From positions 1 through 58,581 of the IMG/VR virus record IMGVR_UViG_3300046170_000288: a stretch of 58,581 nt of DNA; one strand, 5' to 3'. The notes beneath the pieces are model-generated. The model saw only the letters and a program-made list of their open reading frames with translations. It was not told the origin of the DNA and searched no databases. The first letter of the stretch is position 1. Each line of letters starts with the position of its first letter. This stretch comes from a virus. Below, piece by piece: positions 49,354-58,228 of the stretch. The translations under genes were made by a program, and so were the position numbers.

Positions 49354-51291
49354 TTATTTTATCTCTCCCCAGTTAGGTCCAGATTCATAATCAACTTTAT
49401 TCGGAACTTCCAAGTCTACTGCTTGTTCCATTATTTCTTTTATTTTATCAGCTTGAGCTTCTGATTCAATAGAAAAATCTAATTCATCATGGATCTGTAT
49501 ATGTGAAAGATATCCATTTTTATATAAATTAACCATTGCTTTTTTTGTCATATCTGCAGCTGATCCTTGTATTAATTTATTTAATGCTTTGTATGTAAAA
49601 GCTCTACGTGTTGGATTCTTATGCCAATAATTTTTCTTTGACTTTCCATCTTTGTCTTTGATAACTTTACCTTCAAAGTCTATCAACACTGGTCCCATCT
49701 CTTGTAGTTCTTTCATACGTTCTTCATCTTCCGGTGGTATATATTTACCCCAATCACTACCATTTAATATAGGTTCATACTTTGGAAACCTACAACGTCT
49801 ACCAAGTAAAGTTTTTATTTGGCCTTTGTTTAAAGCTGCGTTCATAACTTTATTCATTAATTGTTTTACAAAAGGTGCTCTACCATGATACTTTTTAAAT
49901 AGTTCATCAGCTTTCTCTTTTGTTAAATCTAATTCATTCATCAACTTACCCTTACCCATACCATAGAATAAACCTAAGTTAATTGTCTTTGCTTGTGATC
50001 TAGGTATCTCTGCCATCTCTGCAACAATTTTGTGAAAGTCTGTTGAAGGATCATTTTCATATGAATCTGCAATATCATTTACAGAAGGTAATTCAAATTT
50101 TAGTGAGTAGTGTGCAACTAATCTTGGTTCCTGTTGCGAGTAGTCAAACGTACCCCACTTGCAACCTTCCTCAGGTATAAATAATGATCTTATCAATGGT
50201 CCTGTATCTGGATCTCTTGCTGGAATCTGTTGTAGGTTAGGATTAGAATAACTAAATCTACCGGTAACGGTACCACCATCATCAGATCTAATTTGATTAA
50301 TGTCTGCATGTATTCTACCTTTATGTTCATGTTTAATAATAGAATCAATAAATGTAGTTCTGACCTTGTTTATTTTTCTAGCTTCTGCTATCATACGTAC
50401 TACAGGATGTTTATGTGTAACAAGAAAGTTTTTAGTAAATGATGGCTCATCAGATTTCTCAGTTCTTGAATAAGGTAAATTTAATTTATCGAAAAGTGGA
50501 GCAATACTTCTTGCTGCCATTAACTGAACTTCTACTCCTGTTTCTATTTTTATTTGTTGTATTAGGTTTTGTTCTTTTACTGCCAGTGCTGTTTTCAATT
50601 GATTGGCTTTCTCGACATCTACCCTCACCCCTAGGAAGCGCATATCGACCAGACAAGGAAACAGATCTGTCTCAAGATTAAATACATTCTGTAAATCATC
50701 TTCAATAATTATCTTTTTAAATTTTTGCCAAAGTTCTAAAGTAAGTTCAGCATCTTGTTCTGCATAAGATCCAACTTCCATTGCAGGTAATCTCCACATG
50801 TCAGCTTTTGCATCTAGTCCTCTTTCTTTTGCAGCTTCTATTAGTCTTGCTTCATTCTTACCTTTGTTAAGATAAGCCCAGGACATAGTATTTAAGGTAT
50901 AAGAGAATCTATTCTCATCAATTAATGATGCTGCAATCATAGTATCTACGATTAAACCATTGATTTTTATACCTAAATTACGTATCCAACATACGTCGTA
51001 CATTGCGTTATGAAATATTTTTGTAGCAGGTGATTCGCATACATCAGTAAACCAATCTAAAACTTTTTTACGATCTAGGTTTGGACCAATCTCATGGGCA
51101 ATAGGAAAGTAACCTTTCCAACCATCTACAGCAACAGCTATACCTACAACTTCACCATTACCTATGATGGCTCCTGAACCCAGTTTCTTTAAGTCTGGAT
51201 CACGTGTCTCTAAGTCAATTGCAATTTCATTTGCTGATCTTAGATCCGGATACTCTGTAGGTGCTAACCATTCTGTTTGTGGTATGATCAT
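49354..51291 (-). CDS. polA: DNA polymerase I (family A) with 3'-5' exonuclease, Leu-762 type
   Basis: 645 residues. N-terminal proofreading domain: EIAIDLETRDPDLKKLG (ExoI, DxE), then IFHNAMYDVCWI (ExoII) and GSYAEQDAELTLELW (ExoIII, YxxxD). Polymerase domain: DINQIRSDDGGTVTGRFSYS, NPNLQQIPARDPDTGPLIRS, motif A GTFDYSQQEPRLVAHYS, motif B RSQAKTINLGLFYGMG, motif C HIQIHDELDFSI. The residue at E. coli position 762 (KTIN-L-GLFYG) is leucine, not Phe or Tyr. It copies the phage genome. The gene is complete with no break. Confidence 0.9.
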   Translation of the reverse strand: MIIPQTEWLAPTEYPDLRSANEIAIDLETRDPDLKKLGSGAIIGNGEVVGIAVAVDGWKGYFPIAHEIGPNLDRKKVLDWFTDVCESPATKIFHNAMYDVCWIRNLGIKINGLIVDTMIAASLIDENRFSYTLNTMSWAYLNKGKNEARLIEAAKERGLDAKADMWRLPAMEVGSYAEQDAELTLELWQKFKKIIIEDDLQNVFNLETDLFPCLVDMRFLGVRVDVEKANQLKTALAVKEQNLIQQIKIETGVEVQLMAARSIAPLFDKLNLPYSRTEKSDEPSFTKNFLVTHKHPVVRMIAEARKINKVRTTFIDSIIKHEHKGRIHADINQIRSDDGGTVTGRFSYSNPNLQQIPARDPDTGPLIRSLFIPEEGCKWGTFDYSQQEPRLVAHYSLKFELPSVNDIADSYENDPSTDFHKIVAEMAEIPRSQAKTINLGLFYGMGKGKLMNELDLTKEKADELFKKYHGRAPFVKQLMNKVMNAALNKGQIKTLLGRRCRFPKYEPILNGSDWGKYIPPEDEERMKELQEMGPVLIDFEGKVIKDKDGKSKKNYWHKNPTRRAFTYKALNKLIQGSAADMTKKAMVNLYKNGYLSHIQIHDELDFSIESEAQADKIKEIMEQAVDLEVPNKVDYESGPNWGEIK

Positions 51292-51533
51292 TTCTTTTTA
51301 AGATCTTTCATTGTTTTAATTTCTAATTCACAGTAATGAATTATTTTTTCTAAGTCTTGTATTCCCGCCTTGTTCTTGTAGCGACAAACATACTTTATAA
51401 CATTTCCCTGAAAAAAGGAAAGGTCATTCTTTGAGATAAACTCATAAGGTTGAATGTGAAAGTCTTTGTAGTGACTCCCACCTATCTGCTTATCTTGTGG
51501 AAATGAATCTTTAAATATATCTTTGTGTGTCAT
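51288..51533 (-). CDS. DUF3310 protein
   Basis: 81 residues: QIGGSHYKDFHIQPYEFISK, NDLSFFQGNVIKYVCRYKNK, then AGIQDLEKIIHYCELEIKTM. The GGSHYxxxxIQPxEFI...QGNxIKYxxRYKxKxGxxDLxKxxHYxxxEI pattern defines DUF3310, associated with nucleotide-related functions in phages. GGAGG precedes the start. It overlaps the polymerase start by 4 bases. Confidence 0.7.
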   Translation of the reverse strand: MTHKDIFKDSFPQDKQIGGSHYKDFHIQPYEFISKNDLSFFQGNVIKYVCRYKNKAGIQDLEKIIHYCELEIKTMKDLKKK

Positions 51534-51610
51534 TTTAATACCTCCATTATGTTGATGACAAAAAATGTTAATGTGATTGTTATAAATATATCTGATGTAA
51601 TTATTCTCAT
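51530..51610 (-). CDS. 26-residue membrane peptide
   Basis: ATG 51610 overlaps the helicase stop (ATGA), and its own stop overlaps the DUF3310 start. MRIITSDIFITITLTFFVIN, IMEVLK. One membrane helix. Small enough that translation is uncertain, but the double overlap is suggestive. Confidence 0.35.
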   Translation of the reverse strand: MRIITSDIFITITLTFFVINIMEVLK

Positions 51611-53041
51611 AGTTGATATCCTGTTCTTTGTATTTTTGCTTTTAGTTTGTATAGGTTATTTCTTGCTCTTGTGGTTCCTACGTACCAGACTCTATGTTCT
51701 TCATCATTTTTTCTCTTGACTACGTTTAATAGATTTAAGAATTTTCTTTCCCATATCTAAACATAAAATTACGTTATCTTCTTCTCCACCTTTTGCTGCG
51801 TGTATTGTGGATAGCCATATTCTAGCATCCGTATTTAAATTTTCTCCATTGTCCAACATATTTTTTATATACAATTTTTCTTTTTCATCAGCTTCAACAA
51901 ATGCATCAAACCAATCTTTGTTTCGATTCCATTCAACATCACCTGTGTATTCTTTTATATCTTTTATAATTCTATCTTCTAATTCCTGATGCCTGGTCCA
52001 AGACTCGTATTGCATTGCAGCTCGATACATAGTTACTGCAAAACTTTTACCTTTATTAGTTTCATAGAATAAATCTTTACGTTTCAATTCTTCAGCTATC
52101 TTTACTTGTCTAGATATAGTTCTACTTAAAATTAACCACTTACCTTTAGTCAAATCTACTTGACTCAGGTTACCTATGGTAAATGATTCTCCCTCATAAT
52201 CTCGGGGTAAATAGTGTTTTTCCTTCCTTATACCCATAATCTTCTCAATCGGCTTCTGAGACTCCTCCTGGACGGTTCTAGACACACGTTTAGAGTACTT
52301 TAGGACCCTTTCTTTAGCCGGTTCTTTGATAAATCTCTCTACATCTGCACCAGCCCATACGAATATAGCCTGGTCATCATCACCTGCTAAATAGATATCT
52401 TGTGATTTTTCTTTTAACACATCAAATAGTTTCCATTGTAATGGTGATAGATCCTGAGCTTCATCAATAAATACTGCTTTGAATGTAGGAAAGTTTTCTT
52501 TGTCTTTAGATTTAATTGTAAGATCTACCAGATCATTAAAGTCATATAGATTCTTAGCATCTTTATATTTAATTAAATTATCACTTATATATTTTAAAGT
52601 TGACCATACTATTTCTTTTGTATCATGTTCCCATAGTTCGTATTCTTCTCTAACAGTAATACATTTATTTACTGCTTTATGTATCAATTGAAAATAAGGA
52701 TTGTCACAAGTTAAATAACTTATTTCTTCTTTGTTATATTTGTCTGCGTATTTTACTTTTACATTTATTTCTTTACCAAACTTTTCATAATGGTATGGCT
52801 GCATGATATCTTCTTTCTTCATATCTAAAAAATTAAAACAAAAAGAATGTAGTGTTTGAAAGTATGGAAGATTCTTTTCATTAGCAGGCATTCTTTCTTT
52901 TGCAACACCTGCAGCTTTTTTACTAAATGCGAAGTAACCTATTTTGTGAAGTGGGGTTCCTAGTCTTGCGTATGCTTTTGATCTACTTATAAGTTTAAAT
53001 GTCTTACCGGTTCCTGGTGGACCATAGTATTTATAAATCAT
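51607..53041 (-). CDS. SF1 (UvrD/Rep-type) DNA helicase (one extra base)
   Basis: Starts at 53041, overlapping the primase stop. Walker A is MIYKYYGPPGTGKTFKL. DEAQ box VFIDEAQDLSPLQWK, then LAGDDDQAIFVWAGADVERF (motif III) and LSTIHAAKGGEEDNVILCLD (motif V). The frame ends at an apparent extra A near 51710; repaired it reads EHRVWYVGTTRARNNLYKLK, the motif VI (VGxTRAR) required for activity. The span of 1,435 bases is 3n+1. It unwinds DNA at the replication fork or in repair. Confidence 0.8.
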
Positions 53042-54657
53042 ACTATATCTTCTTCACTTTCAAACTGATGTTGTTCATTAACTTCTTCTTCACTTTCAAA
53101 ATACTTTAATGGTATTCGTAAAGTCTTTAGTGGTGGATACTGTTTGTTATCAGAATCTTTTCCAGGAAATTTTTTACTGTGATCAAACTTAGCTTGTTCT
53201 TCTGGTTTCTTACTAGGAAATAATGCTTTAATCATTAGTGATGTTTTAGCTGATGATTCTTTCCATTCATATGTTTTTAAATCATCATAGAATGCACTAT
53301 ATAAAAAGTATGCATACTCATCATCTAACAATGGTCTACCACTTTTGAAAGAATTATATTTTTTAGCTTGTGGATCGTTTATGTATCTATGTATATGTGC
53401 TTTTAATATATCAGATGGATTAGTTCCTTCTGCAGGTTCTAATACTTCTATCTTAGATTTCTCAAATAAATTTTTTAGTATTTCATAAAAGTCATTACCT
53501 TTTATTGTTGGTGGTACTATGTGTACTTGTTCCATTAATAATGCTCTCAATTCTTTTTGGCTTTCTATTCTATGCACATTCTTTGCATGCACTTGTTTTG
53601 TTTGTCCTTCTTCATTCTCAACAGTAAAATACCATTCAGGTGTAGGTTTTATATTTAGTTTTTGTAATGCTGATAATGCTGGCCATACCGGTTTATTATC
53701 TGATATAATCCCGAACTTTCTTTTAACACATACAGACTTTACACACACCGGTGCTAGTAATGGATCATTACAAGTATGACCTTTAGTATCTTTACTCCAA
53801 CTTTTAATCTTTTGATTCACATGTATATCTGTCCAGTTATTATCAAACTCAAAATATTTTCTTGCAGCTTCTATTACTTTGTCTTGCCATTTGTCTGGAT
53901 ACTTTTTCTTAGCAAACACCATATAGTTATATAAGAATCTATCTCTACCATCTTTCATTAGTTGTTTTGTTAGTATACCTAAACATGGTGGACCATCTAC
54001 AAACTCTTCTCCACCACCAGATAGTTCATCTTCTACAATTCTTTTTTGTATATCTTTTAGTTGATCTTCTGTTTGTGCATTTGCTGCAACAACTTTTAAG
54101 AACATATCAATTTGCATTTCTTCACCGCTTGGTAGTAATGCTTTTCTAGAAATACTATTGTAAGGTAAGTTTATAAAGTTACCATTAGTCTTTTCACCAT
54201 CAGCATTTTCACCTAGTGAAGTTTGTTTTGGAAATATTTCTGTATTGATTGGTAGTTTAAATAAAAATAAAACCTGTTCTAAAAAGTCTCTTATCGCTTT
54301 TGCTTTTACATACTCAGTGGTGAACACATATAAATGTAGTCCACCACTCTTCGATAGGACAGGTATTATCGGAAGCTTTTTTTCTTGTATGATGTCTAAA
54401 TAAAATTTTCTATCTATTGGATATTTATCAACATCAATTGCACCAAATCTAGCTTTACCTTCATCAGTACATGGTTGTATACCAATAGACTTAACACCAG
54501 ATAAGTGATCTAAATAATCTTGTTCAACAACAGGTATTGAAGACCATTCGTGTGGATACCTTTTCTTACCTGTTTCTCCATCTACAAAACCTTCAGTAGT
54601 CTTGCAGACTCCGTAGTTTCTTTTCAATCCTGAAAAGTATTTTATATATTCCTGCAT
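53038..54657 (-). CDS. Primase-like (AEP/TOTE-type) protein
   Basis: 539 residues. The N-terminal 190 residues show an archaeal-eukaryotic-primase-like site: IQPCTDEGKARFGAIDVDKY (DxD), SKSGGLHLYVFTTEYVKAK (SGGxH) and LPINTEIFPKQTSL (basic strand). Then INLPY and a long helical C-terminal part with Cys pairs (GHTCNDPLLAPVCVKSVCVK). These motifs match the primase-polymerase family found in TOTE conflict systems and many phages. Makes primers for the DNA polymerase. The exact subfamily is not provable here. Confidence 0.65.
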   Translation of the reverse strand: MQEYIKYFSGLKRNYGVCKTTEGFVDGETGKKRYPHEWSSIPVVEQDYLDHLSGVKSIGIQPCTDEGKARFGAIDVDKYPIDRKFYLDIIQEKKLPIIPVLSKSGGLHLYVFTTEYVKAKAIRDFLEQVLFLFKLPINTEIFPKQTSLGENADGEKTNGNFINLPYNSISRKALLPSGEEMQIDMFLKVVAANAQTEDQLKDIQKRIVEDELSGGGEEFVDGPPCLGILTKQLMKDGRDRFLYNYMVFAKKKYPDKWQDKVIEAARKYFEFDNNWTDIHVNQKIKSWSKDTKGHTCNDPLLAPVCVKSVCVKRKFGIISDNKPVWPALSALQKLNIKPTPEWYFTVENEEGQTKQVHAKNVHRIESQKELRALLMEQVHIVPPTIKGNDFYEILKNLFEKSKIEVLEPAEGTNPSDILKAHIHRYINDPQAKKYNSFKSGRPLLDDEYAYFLYSAFYDDLKTYEWKESSAKTSLMIKALFPSKKPEEQAKFDHSKKFPGKDSDNKQYPPLKTLRIPLKYFESEEEVNEQHQFESEEDIV

Positions 54658-54685
54658 TTATTCCTGTCCTTTTAATAATTTCTAA

Positions 54686-54713
54686 AGGCGCCTCCAGTCT
54701 CCCTTCAGCGCCT
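54686..54713. promoter_or_regulatory. Short hairpin between ssDNA-binding and primase genes
   Basis: AGGCGC (54686-54691) and GCGCCT (54708-54713) make a 6-bp GC stem with a 16-base loop in the 80-base gap. A weak T run follows leftward. It may reduce primase expression relative to the ssDNA-binding gene. Confidence 0.3.
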
Positions 54714-54737
54714 CTGTAGCTACATTCCCAAAGGGAA

Positions 54738-55520
54738 TTAGATAATGTCTTTAGTATTTTTGTTTTCAACTTTATCATACTTTGGTTTAGCAGAACCTTT
54801 AGAAACTTCTTTCTGTAGATTCTGTGCCATAGTATAAGCTTCAGCATCCATACCTTTGGATACATCTAACATTTTTACTAATGATGGCTTGTACACATGC
54901 CAGCTTTTATCACCCCAGTTTTTTCCAACTGTTTTTAAGTTGAACACTGCAGTGTATGCTGCCGGTTGAAATGTACCTTGTGAATCTGTCATTCTCAAGT
55001 TAGCAATCAAGTTGTTTAACTCTCTACCTGGAGTTAAATTAGATGATCTCATGGCAATAACAGCTTTTCTAAACTCATTGCCAACTATAGCGACTACATA
55101 AAAATACATAGTTTTCTCTACATAGTTTCCATTAGTCAATCTATATCTACCATTCTTTTCTTCAGTAGCATCTGCAGGTATCTCTAAATGAGTTCCTACT
55201 GGAGCAGCTGCGCTGTCTCCTCTTTCTTGCCACTCAGGAAACCTAGTTTGAGTATGAGCAACAACTATATCTAGTCCCTTCTCACCATCAATTAAATTTC
55301 CAAAACTACCAGAATAGATCATTCCAGGTTTTGCACCTTCAACGTACTTTGCGTTTCTTGAGTTACATTCAGGTGATAACTGATGAAGAATTTTTAAAAT
55401 CGGTGTTGATACATCATCCGATCTTAACTCCTCAGTTCCTTTACCTGAATCAGCTCTTAGGTTAATTGTAGATAATGCACCTGCATTATCTTTCTTTACG
55501 ATTGTACTTTCTGTACTCAT
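54738..55520 (-). CDS. Putative ssDNA-binding/replication accessory protein
   Basis: 260 residues: STESTIVKKDNAGALSTINL, SDDVSTPILKILHQLSPECN, then GMIYSGSFGNLIDGEKGLDI, VVAHTQTRFPEWQERGDSA. Middle strands VEKTMYFYVVAIVGNEFRKA and SSNLTPGRELNNLIANLRM, ending with a basic tail. The arrangement (FNL..G...IV....P.W..) resembles phage ssDNA-binding proteins that load with the primase and helicase. It lies just upstream of the primase gene. The family is inferred, not shown. Confidence 0.55.
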   Translation of the reverse strand: MSTESTIVKKDNAGALSTINLRADSGKGTEELRSDDVSTPILKILHQLSPECNSRNAKYVEGAKPGMIYSGSFGNLIDGEKGLDIVVAHTQTRFPEWQERGDSAAAPVGTHLEIPADATEEKNGRYRLTNGNYVEKTMYFYVVAIVGNEFRKAVIAMRSSNLTPGRELNNLIANLRMTDSQGTFQPAAYTAVFNLKTVGKNWGDKSWHVYKPSLVKMLDVSKGMDAEAYTMAQNLQKEVSKGSAKPKYDKVENKNTKDII

Positions 55521-55546
55521 ATATAACTCCTATTAGTTAATCGTTA

Positions 55547-56093
55547 TTATTTATTTTTTAATTTAGTCTGACTTCCGTCAAACGTACTAAATAGATCTGA
55601 AGGGAATCTCATTACCTTTTTCTTTGTAATCCTTCATCACTACTGTGAGTGAAGCGTGGTGAACTTTCTCGTCTTGAGTTGGTTCATAGCCACGCTCCCT
55701 CGCAAGGCCAGCATACTCGACAGCCTTGTTATCTTCGCCTTGACCAAATGTTACTGTAATATTATTTTTTACAATATCACCTAAGCCATTGTCTCGAAGC
55801 CATTGTATCGCCTCAGCTTTTTTGTCAGCTCTCATTGAGGCACTGTAAATCTTTTTAATTGTAAGTTCAGAACCATCTTGTAGTTTTAAACTTTTTAAAT
55901 TCATATCTTCCATTAACTTTGGAATAATAACACAACTAAAATGTTTTTCATCTTCTTTTAAATCTTTCACTCTATCTTCTAGATTTTTTATTTCAGATTG
56001 TAAAGATTTTAATTTCTCTACTTCTTCTGATAATTTTTTAGGATCAATAATATCAGTTTGATCCGGTGCATCTTCTCTTAAATTTATATCCAT
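55547..56093 (-). CDS. Coiled-coil early protein (one extra base)
   Basis: From 56093: MDINLREDAPDQTDIIDPKK, a coiled coil (LSEEVEKLKSLQSEIKNLED), then FSCVIIPKLMEDMNLKSLKL, ELTIKKIYSASMRADKKAEA, WLRDNGLGDIVKNNITVTFG. An inserted base near 55602 shortens the end; repaired it reads EIPSDLFSTFDGSQTKLKNK and TAA 55549-55547. The span of 547 bases is 3n+1. Widespread near phage recombination/replication genes, role unknown. Confidence 0.6.
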
Positions 56094-56114
56094 AATATTG
56101 CCTTTCGTAAAAGG

Positions 56115-56143
56115 TATATAGGATTATTATATTGAAATGTCAA
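56115..56143 (-). promoter_or_regulatory. Promoter TTGACA-N17-TATATA
   Basis: Minus strand TTGACA (56143-56138), 17 bases, TATATA (56120-56115), just before the 56093 start. Near-perfect consensus. Probably drives the leftward replication genes 56093 to 49354. Confidence 0.6.
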
Positions 56144-56145
56144 TA

Positions 56146-56484
56146 CTAGTTTTGAAAAATATTTATCTCTAGTGGATAATATGTTTTTTCCTGTCTGTCC
56201 CATTTTAACAACTTATATTTGCCGTTAGTCATATCAGAAACAACAGAACATGTCACTCCGATAATTGCAGGATCACCAGATAATAATAAGTAATCGTCGG
56301 TTGTAAAATTTTTTAATTTATCTTTTATTTGAAAAATTAATGGACCAGGAGAAAAAATCATTTGAGCTTTTGCAGGAAGCATAACCGTAATATCGCCATA
56401 CTTTTGTGCACCCATAACATTATATTTTGGTTGACCACTTTCTCTGTCGACAGGTATGTCTTGTACTAAATAAACTTTGCTCAT
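56146..56484 (-). CDS. Small beta-rich early protein
   Basis: 112 residues: MSKVYLVQDIPVDRESGQPK, YNVMGAQKYGDITVMLPAKA, QMIFSPGPLIFQIKDKLKNF, TTDDYLLLSGDPAIIGVTCS, then DRQEKTYYPLEINIF. Beta-barrel-like; the IxGVxCSVxSDxTNGKYKLLKWDRQEKxYYPLxINI pattern is common next to phage replication promoters. Function unknown. Divergent from the helicase at 56535. Confidence 0.55.
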   Translation of the reverse strand: MSKVYLVQDIPVDRESGQPKYNVMGAQKYGDITVMLPAKAQMIFSPGPLIFQIKDKLKNFTTDDYLLLSGDPAIIGVTCSVVSDMTNGKYKLLKWDRQEKTYYPLEINIFQN

Positions 56485-56512
56485 TGACTTTTATTCTTTT
56501 GTATACTATATA
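56484..56512 (+). promoter_or_regulatory. Promoter TTGACT-N17-TATATA
   Basis: TTGACT (56484-56489), 17 bases, TATATA (56507-56512), 23 bases before the SNF2 gene. A good sigma-70-like match. It begins at the start codon of the leftward 56484 gene, so the two are transcribed divergently. Confidence 0.55.
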
Positions 56513-56534
56513 ACAAATTAGAAAGAAAAAGCAA

Positions 56535-57971
56535 ATGAACTACAAATTTAAAACTAAGCCGTATGGCCATCAATTAGATGCATTAAACGCATCTTGGGAT
56601 AAAGAAAATTTTGCGTATTTTATGGAAATGGGTACAGGTAAATCTAAAGTATTGTTAGACAATGCAGCTGTGTTGTATGATAAAGGTTTAATAAATGGTC
56701 TGTTATTAATTGCTCCTAAAGGTGTGTATAAAAATTGGTATGATTCAGAAATACCTACACACCTACCAGACCATATAGAAAAAAATATAGTACTTTGGAA
56801 AACATCAGATAAATCAAAAAAACAACAGTTACTTTTAAATACTTTGTTTAAATCAGGTACACATCTAAACATTTTGATTATGAATGTAGAGTCTTTTTCA
56901 TCAGGTAATGGTGCAGAATTTGCATATAAATTCTTATCTGCACATCCTAAATCAATGGTTGCTATTGATGAATCTACTACTATTAAGACACCTACTTCTA
57001 ATAGAACTAAAAACATATTGAAACTAAGTGATCATTGTAAATATAGAAGAATACTTACAGGTTCTCCTGTAACAAAGTCTCCTTTAGATTTATATAGTCA
57101 ATGTCAATTCCTTGATCCCTGGCTACTAGATCATCAATCTTTCTATACTTTTCGTGCCAGATATTCTATATGTAAAAAAATTCAAGTCAATGGTCGTCAA
57201 GTAGAAATAGTTGTGGGTTATAGAAATCTTGGTGAGTTATCAGATAAGATAAAACCTTTTTCTAAAAGAATATTAAAAGATGATTGTTTAGATTTACCTG
57301 AAAAAAGTTATGTCAAGCATTATGTTGAGCTTACAAAAGAGCAAAAGAAAGTATATGAGCAAATGAAAAAAGAAGCAATAGCTTTTTTAGATGGCAAGAT
57401 GCAATCTTCAGCTACAGTTATGACACAATTAATGAGACTACATCAAATTACTTGTGGACATTTCACTGCGGATGATGGTACCATAAAAGATTTACCTTGT
57501 AGTAGGCTTGGTGAATTAATGAGCATACTTGAAAACGTAGAAGGTAAAACTATTATATGGTCCCACTACACACATGATGTAAGAAGAATAATTAAAGAAA
57601 TAAAAAGAGTATATGGTGATGACTCTGTTGTAGATTATTATGGTGCAACTGACACTGATGCAAGATCAGCTAATATTAAAAAATTTCAAAACGATGATAA
57701 GTGTAGATTCTTTGTAGGAACAACTCATACCGGCGGTTATGGTATTACTTTAACTGCCGGAAGCAATATGATTTATTTTTCAAATGGTTATGACCTAGAG
57801 AAGCGTCAACAATCAGAAGCACGTATTGATCGTATAGGTCAAACAAGAAAAATGACTTACATTGATATAATGACTCAAGATACTATTGATGAAAGAATTG
57901 TAAAAGCTTTGCGTAACAAAGTTAATATTGCAAATAAAATAATGGATGAAGATTTTAGAGAATGGATATAG
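56535..57971 (+). CDS. SNF2-family DNA helicase/translocase
   Basis: 478 residues. Motifs: YGHQLDALNASW (Q-like), FMEMGTGKSKVLLDNAA (I), LLIAPKGVYKNW (Ia), SMVAIDESTTIKTPTSNRT (DEST version of DEAH, motif II), RRILTGSPVTKSPLDLYSQC (III), FFVGTTHTGGYGITLTAGSN (V), QSEARIDRIGQTRKMTYIDI (VI). Matches the SNF2/SF2 order seen in phage helicases linked to replication and repair. It has its own rightward promoter and converges on the end of the late block. Complete and unbroken. Confidence 0.8.
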   Translation: MNYKFKTKPYGHQLDALNASWDKENFAYFMEMGTGKSKVLLDNAAVLYDKGLINGLLLIAPKGVYKNWYDSEIPTHLPDHIEKNIVLWKTSDKSKKQQLLLNTLFKSGTHLNILIMNVESFSSGNGAEFAYKFLSAHPKSMVAIDESTTIKTPTSNRTKNILKLSDHCKYRRILTGSPVTKSPLDLYSQCQFLDPWLLDHQSFYTFRARYSICKKIQVNGRQVEIVVGYRNLGELSDKIKPFSKRILKDDCLDLPEKSYVKHYVELTKEQKKVYEQMKKEAIAFLDGKMQSSATVMTQLMRLHQITCGHFTADDGTIKDLPCSRLGELMSILENVEGKTIIWSHYTHDVRRIIKEIKRVYGDDSVVDYYGATDTDARSANIKKFQNDDKCRFFVGTTHTGGYGITLTAGSNMIYFSNGYDLEKRQQSEARIDRIGQTRKMTYIDIMTQDTIDERIVKALRNKVNIANKIMDEDFREWI

Positions 57972-57972
57972 C

Positions 57973-57994
57973 GATTATAGTCCCCACTATAATC
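57973..57994. terminator. Bidirectional terminator-like hairpin
   Basis: GATTATAGT-CCCC-ACTATAATC is a perfect 9-bp stem with a 4-base loop, overlapping the helicase end and facing the leftward 58228-58031 gene. It lies where rightward and leftward transcripts meet. No long T run follows either way. Confidence 0.5.
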
Positions 57995-58030
57995 AATCCC
58001 GGCAGCTGAGTGCCTAACCTCCCAAAATAA

Positions 58031-58228
58031 CTACAGTTTTTCGAATAGTATTACTATAATAGTAAACATACCTGCTACTAAAGCAGTCATTGCATAACGC
58101 ATATGATTTTTAATTTCTTTAATATCGTTTTCTATTCCTGAAATTTTTTGATGAGTTTGTTTTTGCATAATACGGCAAAGTTTTTCGTGAGATTCTATTC
58201 TCTCCAGTGCTAAATCTTTTTTAGGCAT
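58031..58228 (-). CDS. XhlA-like coiled-coil membrane protein
   Basis: 65 residues: MPKKDLALERIESHEKLCRI, MQKQTHQKISGIENDIKEIK, then NHMRYAMTALVAGMFTIIVI. A charged helix followed by a single C-terminal membrane segment, the layout of XhlA/hemolysin-like phage proteins that act with holins. The start overlaps the previous stop (TAATG). Terminal gene of the late block. Confidence 0.6.
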   Translation of the reverse strand: MPKKDLALERIESHEKLCRIMQKQTHQKISGIENDIKEIKNHMRYAMTALVAGMFTIIVILFEKL

